Source: Armatimonadota bacterium
GTDB taxonomy: Bacteria > Armatimonadota > Armatimonadia > Armatimonadales > Capsulimonadaceae
NCBI GenBank assembly: GCA_025354405.1
Contig: JANXMY010000112.1
Location: 1 to 47,512 of the forward strand
DNA length: 47,512 nucleotides
Direction: 5' to 3'
Below, piece by piece: positions 8,756 to 16,036 of this stretch. The position numbers and the translations under genes are program-made. Under the pieces are notes generated by a model. The model did no database searches, was not told the DNA's origin, and was given only the letters and a program-made list of their open reading frames with translations. Position 1 is the stretch's first letter; the number at the start of each line of letters is the position of its first letter.

Positions 8756-9627
8756 ATGGCCTCGTCGAACAATACGTCACGGAAAGACAAGCAAGAAACT
8801 GCCGCCTTGCGCCAGCGGGCAAGCGATTCTGCCCGCCCGAGTGCCGCGGCATCAGGTCAGCCAGTCACCTTCTCCGCCAGAATCTCTGATCAAGAAGCTG
8901 GTATTGACGCCAGTGGACTTCCCAAAGTATACAAACAAATTAAAGGCCCAAAGAGCCGGTACCAATCGACTTCCGGTGCTGTCCAAACGTTCGATGCGAC
9001 AGGAAGCGCTTCCGCTAACCCCGACCTCCTCCGCCAGGCTCACAAAGAAGCCAGCATTGGAGTGCAAGTTCCCAACCCGGAGACGACCGGTGATGCGGTG
9101 GCGACGATGGTTAAAGAAGTGGGCGGCTATGTGGCTGCGAACAACCTCAGCACCGGCGACGATGGCTTGAAATCCTTGAAGATGACCGTGAAAGTTCCGG
9201 TGACACAGTTTGAGCCGTTTCTCGCTCAGGTCGCAAAACTCGGCAGTGTACAATCGAAGAATATCACAGGGGAAGACATCACGGAGAAGACATCACGGAG
9301 AAGACAAGCGATGCCAATCAGGCCGAAGGCGTGCTGGAGGACGATGCCCAGAAGTCGGAAGTAGGGCTGAAGGCGATGGGATCAAAGGCCAAATGGCGCG
9401 GCCAGGAAGCAATCCGCGAGCTGCGCACGCAGCTGGCTCAGGCTCGGACACGATTGATCCTGCTGAAGCGGATGGCAACCCCGGGTACGATCACAGTGGA
9501 GCTGAGCCAGACGCCAAAAGCTGTCACTCCGGCACCGGTTACCAACGGCGAGTGGCGTAGGAACCCACCGCGGAGGATAGGAACCCACCCCGCAGCAAGC
9601 TGCGACCCTCCCGATACGGGAGGGTGA
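8756..9627 (+). pseudogene. DUF4349-domain gene broken by a 14-bp tandem duplication
   Basis: The first part (to about 9285) encodes the DUF4349 core: a VQVPNPETTGDAV segment, KEVGGYVAANN, KMTVKVPVTQFEPFLAQV, and KLGSVQSKNITGEDIT. The 14-bp unit GAAGACATCACGGA then occurs twice in a row (9272-9285, 9286-9299), which shifts the frame and leads to a stop at 9364. Removing one copy restores an open frame through ITEKTSDANQAEGVL, a coiled-coil-like helix (about 9380-9480) and TPGTITVELSQTPKA. That is the normal continuation of this family. The restored frame then runs into the repeat at 9580. No N-terminal signal or C-terminal membrane anchor is visible, so the gene is probably also truncated at both ends. 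Confidence 0.8.
9272..9305 (+). repeat. 14-bp tandem duplication inside the DUF4349 gene
   Basis: GAAGACATCACGGA occurs twice without mismatch, followed by six bases of a third copy (GAAGAC). Fourteen is not a multiple of three, so the duplication is the frameshift. Confidence 0.9.
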
Positions 9628-9797
9628 GCGGGCAAAGTTTTGTTGAGCTTGCTCTATTTGATAGAGCCCTCTTAAAATAGCTTTTCGTTCCAGCGATAAA
9701 CACTCTGTCCACTTCCCACTCACCCTCCCGTTATACCCGCTGCCGAGGCCCTGGGAGCAGGGGCGGGAGGGTCGCAGCTTGCTGCGGGGTGGGTTCC
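9580..9797. repeat. REPIN-like inverted repeat pair, copy 2
   Basis: The plus arm (9580-9628) repeats the unit of 6851-6895 with hairpin CCCTCCCG-ATA-CGGGAGGG. The minus arm (9719-9797) is the reverse unit, but the loop between CCCTCCCG and CGGGAGGG has expanded to about 33 nt. About 90 bp separates the arms. A partial extra copy (GGAACCCACCGCGGAGG) lies just before at 9560-9577. Confidence 0.85.
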
Positions 9798-9827
9798 TGC
9801 TACTGGGTAGGTTCCTGCTACTGGGTG
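9792..9827 (+). repeat. 18-bp tandem repeat, two copies
   Basis: GGTTCCTGCTACTGGGT plus A or G is repeated at 9792-9809 and 9810-9827. Degenerate GGGTTCC continuations follow up to about 9907. It grows out of the end of the REPIN-like arm and leads directly into the recO promoter. Confidence 0.75.
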
Positions 9828-9888
9828 GGTTCCGAAATGGGTCGGAGCGACGGGGTGGGTTCCGAGAGGCTGCATGCAAGTTCACATC

Positions 9889-9916
9889 TTGCGACGGAAT
9901 GGGTTCCGGGTATAAT
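9889..9916 (+). promoter_or_regulatory. recO promoter, probably giving a leaderless mRNA
   Basis: TTGCGA (9889-9894), a 16-bp spacer and TATAAT (9911-9916). The recO ATG begins at 9923, only 6 nt after the -10, so transcription would start at or beside the ATG. No Shine-Dalgarno sequence lies between. Confidence 0.6.
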
Positions 9917-9922
9917 CTTCCT

Positions 9923-10708
9923 ATGCCCGCGTACTCAGCCACAGCCATTGTTTTGCAGCGACGGCACTTCAGCGAGACTGACAATATCCTGACGCTCTAC
10001 TCCCCGGAGATCGGACGCTTTTCGGCCATTGCCAAAGGCGCACGAAAGCCGATCTCGCGGCTCTCCGGGGCGACTGAGCTGCTGACCTGCACCCGGTTCG
10101 GCCTGGCTTCGGGGAAGTCTTTGGAAATCGTAACGCAGGTGGAGGTGCTGGAGTCATTCCCTGCACTGCGGCATGAATTGCCCCGACTGGCGCACGGCCT
10201 GTATCTGGCGGATCTGCTGAATCATTCCGTGGAAGACCACGCTCCAAGCCCGGAGCTATTTGAACTATTACGGTCGGGGCTGAGGCAGCTGGAAACGCTT
10301 TCGCCACCGGAGCTTGCCGCACGGTGGTTCGAAGTGCAGCTGCTGGGCGACCTGGGGTATGCACCCAATCTCTTCGAATGCAGTATCTGCCGCGCACCGG
10401 TGCCCGGGGAGTTTGCACGAGAAGAAAGGTTCGCGCTTTCCATTACGCAGGGAGGGGTTCTTTGCCCGGTCCATGCACGGCCCGAGACGAATGAGGATCA
10501 CAGCGCACTCGGCACGGGGGCACTCCGGCTGCTGCAAACGCTGGAGGCGCTTGGCCTAGGCGGCAGCGCAGCCCTTGCGGCTTTGCCCGCTGCCGGCCCG
10601 CGCAGCCTGGATCAGGCCCGGCTGGCCTTGCGGCGTTCCCTTCGAGTCCATTTGGAGCGGGACATGAAAAGCCTGGAATTTCTGGACAGCCTGCGAAACT
10701 CGGTCTAA
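9923..10708 (+). CDS. recO: DNA repair protein RecO
   Basis: 261 residues, normal for RecO, which loads RecA with RecR and anneals single strands. The N-terminal OB fold begins AYSATAIVLQRRHFSETD and includes GRFSAIAKGARKP. The helical C-terminal domain carries a zinc site C153-C156-C181-H184 (CSIC, CPVH). ATG 9923 gives the conserved N-terminus; the 48 codons open upstream are repeat sequence. It is convergent with the glycosyltransferase gene, with which its end overlaps by 4 bp. Confidence 0.93.
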   Translation: MPAYSATAIVLQRRHFSETDNILTLYSPEIGRFSAIAKGARKPISRLSGATELLTCTRFGLASGKSLEIVTQVEVLESFPALRHELPRLAHGLYLADLLNHSVEDHAPSPELFELLRSGLRQLETLSPPELAARWFEVQLLGDLGYAPNLFECSICRAPVPGEFAREERFALSITQGGVLCPVHARPETNEDHSALGTGALRLLQTLEALGLGGSAALAALPAAGPRSLDQARLALRRSLRVHLERDMKSLEFLDSLRNSV

Positions 10709-11409
10709 CGCTTCGAAAGTATCACGCGCGCCACATCTCGAAACTGCCTCGCCCGATGGCGAACACTCGCCCAGTCCCCCCCGGTGACATGGTGGCGAAA
10801 CTCGGTTTCGACTTCCCGAACGCGAAAGCCTGCCTGGAGTGTCCGAATGGTCAAATCGACTTCCACCCCAAATCCCGAAGCGAACGTACCCCCGAGAGCC
10901 TCCAAGACTTCGCGCCGCAGGGCACGCTGACCGGAGAGCGGCTGCGTAAAGGTCTCCCCGGTGCAGCGAAGAATCCCCTGGCGGGCAAGACGCACCACAA
11001 ACCCGCGCCCGCCTGACTGCCCGGTTTCCTCGAATACCGGATCGGGTGGCAGCAGGCCGACGGTCATGTCAGCCTCACCGGTCTGAATCAGCGGCAGGAG
11101 TTTGATCGCCTCACCAGCGGAAGCCCCAAGATCGGCATCGAGCAGGAGGAAAATACCGGCATGGCCCTTCGAAGCGGCATACGCAGCTGTGAGCGCCGCG
11201 CCTTTGCCGCCATTGGGGACGGTCAGTATCTGTGTCGCTCCGGCAGACCGGGCGAGCTGCGCTGTGCCGTCGGAGGAGCCATCGTCAGCCACGATGACTT
11301 CATCGATCTCGGGCCGGGCACAAAGGGCGGCAATCGTCGTGCCGATTCGCGGTGCTTCGTTGTAAGCGGGAATGAGAACACAGACTTTTTCGCGGCGGAG
11401 ACTGCTCAT
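10705..11409 (-). CDS. family 2 glycosyltransferase
   Basis: 234 residues, a soluble GT-A enzyme of the GT2 family. Signatures are LIPAYNEAPRIG near the N-terminus, VADDGSSDGTAQLA (from about 40), NGGKGAALTAAYAA, and the metal-binding LLLDADLG (about 87-94). No membrane anchor is seen. It is last in an operon with steA and the MctB-like gene; its start overlaps the upstream gene's end by 4 bp (ATGA). The acceptor is unknown; the location suggests an envelope glycan or lipid substrate, which is inference only. Confidence 0.85.
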   Translation of the reverse strand: MSSLRREKVCVLIPAYNEAPRIGTTIAALCARPEIDEVIVADDGSSDGTAQLARSAGATQILTVPNGGKGAALTAAYAASKGHAGIFLLLDADLGASAGEAIKLLPLIQTGEADMTVGLLPPDPVFEETGQSGGRGFVVRLARQGILRCTGETFTQPLSGQRALRREVLEALGGTFASGFGVEVDLTIRTLQAGFRVREVETEFRHHVTGGDWASVRHRARQFRDVARVILSKR

Positions 11410-12284
11410 GGACCGGGACTACCTCCGGAAGTGGAGGGAAGCTGCTGATGTGCGGTCAGCTTCAGCCCATAGTCACCAAAGTCGCCGCGCAGGGCGAAGG
11501 GGAGAGCAATTTGGCCCAGGGGTAAGTCGATACAGTCTACTGTGGAGATCCCGGCGGCCTGGAAGGTCGGTATCGAAGAGGCGGCCACCGTGTAAGGCTC
11601 GCAGCCGACGACGGTGACAGGTCCCGGGACTGCCTTGAAACCCTCCAGAAGCGGCCCCTCGACTGCGGTCGGCACACCGTCTTCCCGGCTGCCGCCGACG
11701 ATCACAAAGAAACCGCATGGATCGGATAGCTCTCCGGAAACAGTAATCAGCCCCTGCTCCTGAATGTCCTGAATTGTCGATGCAGAAACCGAGCCTGAGG
11801 CACCACCGCTGGCGAGGGCAAGAATGAGAGCCGCCGAGAGTGCTTTGTCCTGCTCCGCCGGGTCAGCGCTGCCGGCAATACTCTGCAGCGCCCGCCGCTG
11901 CCGAGGCAGGAGCAGGCCCCACTTGGGAGTCAAAGTAACAATCGCCCCAACGACTCCCCCAGCGTCGCCAATCGCCGTGTTCGCCGCTTCGGTGGCATCC
12001 GCATAATCGCCGGTCTGGACCAGAATAATCCGCTTGCCCGTAAGCCTGCCGCGAACGACAGCGGGGCGCAAGGCAGCCAGCGCACTTTCATCTTTATCAA
12101 GCCGTCCCTGGACTTCTCTCCGCTCCTGAACCACGGTGTTGGTTTGTACCAGCAAAGAGTCGAACGCCTTACGCTGCTGGCGCACCTGCACCGGGCCGTA
12201 ATACGAAGCCCCGATCAAAATACCGAAGCTCAGCATGAGAAAGATCGCGATGAGATAAAAAAGGTGATAGCGAGCATCTAACAT
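11406..12284 (-). CDS. MctB/SteB-like membrane-anchored coiled-coil protein
   Basis: 292 residues. It begins with the family-typical MLDARYHLFYLIAIFLMLS and a single membrane segment ending GILIGASYYGP. A coiled-coil stretch (about 33-70, QQRKAFDSLLVQTNTVVQE) and an extracytoplasmic alpha/beta domain follow. This is the DUF3186 family, named copper transporter MctB in mycobacteria and SteB in corynebacteria, where it pairs with SteA at the division septum. Its position directly after steA favours the SteB-type role. Copper transport is not supported by any visible metal-site motif. Confidence 0.82.
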   Translation of the reverse strand: MLDARYHLFYLIAIFLMLSFGILIGASYYGPVQVRQQRKAFDSLLVQTNTVVQERREVQGRLDKDESALAALRPAVVRGRLTGKRIILVQTGDYADATEAANTAIGDAGGVVGAIVTLTPKWGLLLPRQRRALQSIAGSADPAEQDKALSAALILALASGGASGSVSASTIQDIQEQGLITVSGELSDPCGFFVIVGGSREDGVPTAVEGPLLEGFKAVPGPVTVVGCEPYTVAASSIPTFQAAGISTVDCIDLPLGQIALPFALRGDFGDYGLKLTAHQQLPSTSGGSPGP

Positions 12285-12320
12285 AAATTGGCTTTAATAG
12301 ACTTGAATCAGAAACCGGCT

Positions 12321-13484
12321 TCAGTGAATATGAAGGCGCCACCAGATACGGACGAGCGCGACCAGATTTTCCCACATCGGCGAGAAATGCAGCAGAAGGA
12401 GAATCGCCAGCAGAAACGAGAGTAACAGACCAACAAGTGCAGAAAACGGTGGATTTGGCTGATACAGCTTGAAAACGCCGCGAGCATCCACCAGACGTGG
12501 GCCAACTTTCAGGCGCACCAGATAGGTGCTCGCCATGCCCGCGCGGCCCTTGTCGAGAAAATCTTCCAGATTGGAGTGTGTCCCGACGGCTACGATCAGA
12601 TCCGCTCCGTGCTCGTAGGCCAGCAGCAGGGCGGCGTCCTCACTGGTCCCCGGCACAGCGAAGGTATCGGCCGTCAATCCAAGGGCGTGAACTCGTTCCA
12701 GCCCAGGTGCATCACCGTTCTTATAGGCGTGAACGATCAGCTGTGCGCCGCAGCGAAGGGCCTCATCGGAAACACTGTCCATGTCGCCCAGAATGATATC
12801 CGGACGGCGTCCTAATGCCAGCACTGCGTCGGCTCCCCCGTCCACGGCGATCAAAACAGGCCGCACACCATCCATGTAGTTACGTAGAAGGGCCAGATCG
12901 TCTTTGTACCCCTCCCCGCGCACGACCACCAGGGCATGCCTCCCAGAAAGCTTTAATTTTCGGAGCGCGGGGACATTCGTCGGGTCCAGCAGTAAATCTT
13001 TCTCAGAATCCAGATATTGAAGCGTGTTGCGGGCAAACTTCTCCAGCTCCGACCCGAGATTCGCCCGCGCGAACGCTGTTTCCTGCGCCACACGAAGAGT
13101 GTCCCAGCGAGTCAGCCCGTCGGTCAGTTTATCGTCCTGATAGATGCCCCAGACATCGTCGATGATCAGATGCGACCCATCGCGAAACCGGCTGAAATGC
13201 GTCGGGTCCGAAAGCTGATACAGGGGAATCTGCGCCGCTTCCAGCACTGCCGGACCGCGGTTAGGATATTTGCCACTGATAAAAGGCTGGGCATTCACAA
13301 CCGCACACACCTGGGAGTCGGCCAGAGACTGTGCAGCCAACCCGTCCAGGTCTGCATGGTCGATCACGGCAATGTCACCCGGTCTCAGCCGCTTGACGAG
13401 CGATTTCGTTCGCCGCCCGCAGCGCGCCGTCCCTGCGAGGCGGTTTAATGACGTCGACTGAGAGTCGACACGAACAGTCGCCAC
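12321..13484 (-). CDS. steA: SteA-like cytokinetic-ring protein
   Basis: 387 residues. The N-terminal third has GDIAVIDHADLDGLAAQSL (about 36-54) and ISGKYPNRGP (about 69-78), the family hallmarks. The middle resembles thiamin pyrophosphokinase, with AVDGGADAVLALGRRPDIIL followed by GDMDS. A single C-terminal membrane segment (about 350-371) precedes a short tail. The start is GTG 13484 after AGGAG. In Actinobacteria SteA and SteB influence cell separation; the same gene order here argues for a conserved envelope or division function. The enzymatic competence of the kinase-like domain is unknown. Confidence 0.85.
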   Translation of the reverse strand: MATVRVDSQSTSLNRLAGTARCGRRTKSLVKRLRPGDIAVIDHADLDGLAAQSLADSQVCAVVNAQPFISGKYPNRGPAVLEAAQIPLYQLSDPTHFSRFRDGSHLIIDDVWGIYQDDKLTDGLTRWDTLRVAQETAFARANLGSELEKFARNTLQYLDSEKDLLLDPTNVPALRKLKLSGRHALVVVRGEGYKDDLALLRNYMDGVRPVLIAVDGGADAVLALGRRPDIILGDMDSVSDEALRCGAQLIVHAYKNGDAPGLERVHALGLTADTFAVPGTSEDAALLLAYEHGADLIVAVGTHSNLEDFLDKGRAGMASTYLVRLKVGPRLVDARGVFKLYQPNPPFSALVGLLLSFLLAILLLLHFSPMWENLVALVRIWWRLHIH

Positions 13485-13579
13485 GTCTTTCTACTCTCCT
13501 TTAGCCCAAATCACCCCGAAAACCGCTCCAAACTCTGCGGTTGACACAGTATAGCACAAGCGCGTGTCATACTATCAGT

Positions 13580-14347
13580 ATGGAACTTTTTGATACCCAT
13601 TGTCACCTGAATCATCTCGATTTCGATTCCGACCGCGAAGAAGCAAGGCAGCGGGCACGCGAAGCGGGAGTAACACGACTCCTCTGCATCGGTTTCGATC
13701 TGGCAAGCAGCCGAAGTGCCATTCAATTGTCGATCTGGGAAGAGATGCAGGCGGCAATCGGTATCCATCCCGAATCCGCAGAAGAATGGACCCTAGAGGC
13801 CGCCGCGACGCTCCGCCAATTGTATAACACGGGCAAGGCAGCAGCTTACGGAGAGATCGGTCTGGATTTTCACTGGGACAGCGTCCCACGAGCACGCCAA
13901 TCGGAAGTGTTTCAAGAGCAGATTGCCTTTGCTGCGACACTCTCCCCCACCCTGCCGCTGATCATTCACACTCGGGATGCTCTCGCCGAGACGCTGGCCG
14001 TCCTGGAAGCCTCTGCGACAAAGGCTCCCATCGTCATGCACTGCTTCACCGGAGACGTCCAAGAGGCCGCTGCCTGTCTCGACGCGGGATGCTATTTAGG
14101 CATCGGCGGAGTTGCGACGTTCAAAAAATCAGAAGATGTCCGCGCGGCGATAGCCTACGCTCCGCTGGAGAGGTTATTGCTGGAAACCGACTGTCCCTAT
14201 TTGGCCCCGCAATACAAGCGAGGACGCCGCAACGAGCCTTCGTACCTGCCGGCTATTGCGGAGATCGTCGCAACCGCAAAGGGACTGACGGTGCAGGAAA
14301 TCGCAGAGGCGACCACGGAGACGGCGCGGGGAATCTTTGGTTTTTAG
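13580..14347 (+). CDS. tatD: TatD-family metal-dependent hydrolase (DNase)
   Basis: 255 residues, normal size. Metal-binding motifs are FDTHCHL (4-10), GEIGLDFHW, IIHTRDA, MHCFTG and ETDCPYLAPQ followed by KRGRRNEPSYL. Members are 3'-5' DNases with possible RNA or D-aminoacyl-tRNA activity. ATG 13580 is chosen because it begins at the conserved N-terminus; 13 upstream codons are also open. A TTGACA lies at 13541-13546, but the nearest -10-like boxes are 21-23 bp away, so the promoter is unclear. Its end overlaps the convergent membrane-protein gene. Confidence 0.92.
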   Translation: MELFDTHCHLNHLDFDSDREEARQRAREAGVTRLLCIGFDLASSRSAIQLSIWEEMQAAIGIHPESAEEWTLEAAATLRQLYNTGKAAAYGEIGLDFHWDSVPRARQSEVFQEQIAFAATLSPTLPLIIHTRDALAETLAVLEASATKAPIVMHCFTGDVQEAAACLDAGCYLGIGGVATFKKSEDVRAAIAYAPLERLLLETDCPYLAPQYKRGRRNEPSYLPAIAEIVATAKGLTVQEIAEATTETARGIFGF

Positions 14348-14955
14348 GAGGCATCGATACGCTGCACCACCAGGCATTCCAGAACCGCCCCAATTCCTGC
14401 GGCCAATGCCAGAAGTACCAGCAGCCAGCCTGCATAGGGCAGCAGGGCAGCCAGCAGCAGCGTGACCAGACCTAGCTTCAGGCCCGGCAGGAAGCCGGGC
14501 TCGCCCGTTTCAGCGACTTCGGCGATCCGGGTTCCCAGCCAGAGCGCAGCGGCGCCCAGTCCAAGACTTGCCGCCACTAGTCCGAAACTTAGCACGACAA
14601 CTCCCAGCAGGGCCAATATTTTGGTGGAAATCAGCAGTGCTGCGGCCACAACGCAGACAATCGCGGCGGCGATGCCCCAGAGTGTCGGAATGAGCCGCCG
14701 CCCTTCCAGGCGCGCGGCAGACCGTTCGACCAGCTGCAGGCAAGTATCTATGCGCTGAAAGAGTGCCGCCAGCAAGACCACGGATGCCAAAACGGAGAAG
14801 AGAATCAGCAGAATGGCGGGGCCGCTGAAAAACAGTTGAACTGGATAATATTGGCTGTGATTTATGACAGGCTCCCTTTCAGGCGTGACTGCACAGCCCG
14901 CGTATAAAATAATAAATTCAGCAGGCAAGCTCCCGCCAGCAGGCTCGCGGTCCAA
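14344..14955 (-). CDS. multi-pass membrane protein, last gene of the sigma-factor operon
   Basis: Up to 203 residues with about four hydrophobic segments: one near LFFSGPAILLILFSVLA, a pair in the middle and one near LLAALLPYAGWLLVLLALA. The start is uncertain. The longest frame begins with TTG 14955 and overlaps the anti-sigma gene by 94 bp. The first membrane segment begins only after the anti-sigma stop, and no ATG is available, so a later non-ATG start is possible. The C-terminal half (RIAEVAET..., LLPYAGW) resembles the C-terminal half of the 18777-19286 protein. No function can be assigned. Confidence 0.65.
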   Translation of the reverse strand: MDREPAGGSLPAEFIILYAGCAVTPEREPVINHSQYYPVQLFFSGPAILLILFSVLASVVLLAALFQRIDTCLQLVERSAARLEGRRLIPTLWGIAAAIVCVVAAALLISTKILALLGVVVLSFGLVAASLGLGAAALWLGTRIAEVAETGEPGFLPGLKLGLVTLLLAALLPYAGWLLVLLALAAGIGAVLECLVVQRIDAS

Positions 14956-15410
14956 AGAGGCGAGGCAAACGAAACATGCTGGGCAGAATTCCAGATCGTG
15001 ACCGTCTCAGCGGGAACCATCCGTCCGGTGAGGAGAAACCATTCAGGCAGAGCATTTGCCGCGCCCCCAAGATTGGGCAGAGTCGGCCAGAGCGTATGCG
15101 GAATCAGCGCCAGGCAGGCGACACTAGCCGCCGCGGCCGAAAGTGGGAGCCAGAGTGATGAGCGCGTCTGGCGGGGAGCCTCGGCGATCCGGGCCAGTAG
15201 CTGTGCCGCGAAAACGTCGCCAGGCAGGTCCGTGAGCTCCGCCTGCGGAACCCAGTGGTGCCCCAGCCGCGTCAGCTGCCGGTATTCTTCGCTGACCTGC
15301 CGGCAGGCGGCGCAGCCCAACAAATGTCTGTCCAGAAGATCGCGCTCGGGACAAGAAAGCGCACCGTCAATAGCGCCAAGGATAAGTTGTTCGGCAGCTC
15401 GGCAGTTCAT
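14862..15410 (-). CDS. zinc-finger anti-sigma factor (transmembrane)
   Basis: 182 residues. The N-terminal cytosolic part is a zf-HC2-type anti-sigma domain: C3 and the HxxxCxxC motif H29-C33-C36 (RHLLGCAACRQ). Two hydrophobic segments follow, about 105-127 and 150-172. It overlaps the sigma gene by 4 bp (ATGA), the usual arrangement for a sigma/anti-sigma pair, so it is inferred to hold the sigma factor inactive at the membrane. The sensed signal is unknown. Confidence 0.82.
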   Translation of the reverse strand: MNCRAAEQLILGAIDGALSCPERDLLDRHLLGCAACRQVSEEYRQLTRLGHHWVPQAELTDLPGDVFAAQLLARIAEAPRQTRSSLWLPLSAAAASVACLALIPHTLWPTLPNLGGAANALPEWFLLTGRMVPAETVTIWNSAQHVSFASPLWTASLLAGACLLNLLFYTRAVQSRLKGSLS

Positions 15411-16036
15411 GGTGTAAGATACTCCGCAAGAGCCGTCCGCAGCTCGGCACGGGCACGAAACAGATGTGTTTTCACCGTCCCCAGCGGCAGACCGGTCGCG
15501 GCGGCAATTTCGTCGTACGAAAGATCGTCCAAATGCCGCAGCACGAAGACAACGCGCAGCTTGGGAGGCAGAGCGGCCACGGCGGCTTGTAAACGCGCTT
15601 CATTTTCGGTGGAAAGCAGAAGTTCTTCCGGACCATTCCCAAAAGTTTTCGGCTCCGAAAGGCTGCTGATCTCAATGGTGACCGGTCGCCGGGAGAGTGC
15701 TCGCAGTCGATCTAGACACCGGTTGACAGCGATCTTATAAAGCCAGGGGCGAAACGGCTCCCCTTTCCGAAAAGACGTGCGCTTGGCATAGGCTGCCACA
15801 AAGGCTTCCTGGGCCATGTCTTCGGCCTCATCCGAGCTGCTGCCTGGAAGCATCCTTCGGGCTAGGGCGACGAGGCGCCCCCGGTAGCGTATCACCAGCA
15901 TGGAAAACGCGGCGACATCCCCGGACGACCGGACGCGCTCTGCCAGGGATTCGTCTTCGGAACCATCGCTCACAGATTCATCCCTGCTGCCAGCTCTATA
16001 TTGAAAAAGCCTCGGAGGGAGGACGAGTTCAGCCAT
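15407..16036 (-). CDS. ECF RNA polymerase sigma factor
   Basis: 209 residues. Sigma region 2 lies about 40-105 (FSMLVIRYRGRLVALARRML, then EDMAQEAFVAAYAKR, PFRPWLYKIAVNRCLDRLR). Region 4 lies about 150-205 (LPPKLRVVFVLRHLDDLSYDE, then GLPLGTVKTHLFRARAELR). Regions 1.1 and 3 are absent, as in ECF factors. Its start lies inside the last codons of the DUF1501 gene (8-bp overlap), so it is translated as part of the DUF1800-DUF1501 operon. The target promoters are unknown; autoregulation from upstream of 19286 is a reasonable guess. Confidence 0.9.
   Translation of the reverse strand: MAELVLPPRLFQYRAGSRDESVSDGSEDESLAERVRSSGDVAAFSMLVIRYRGRLVALARRMLPGSSSDEAEDMAQEAFVAAYAKRTSFRKGEPFRPWLYKIAVNRCLDRLRALSRRPVTIEISSLSEPKTFGNGPEELLLSTENEARLQAAVAALPPKLRVVFVLRHLDDLSYDEIAAATGLPLGTVKTHLFRARAELRTALAEYLTP

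Noticed and set aside
13541-13575. TatD promoter TTGACA with CATACT/TACTAT
   Set aside because: The spacing of 21-23 bp is too long for a standard promoter; a leaderless start is possible but not supported.
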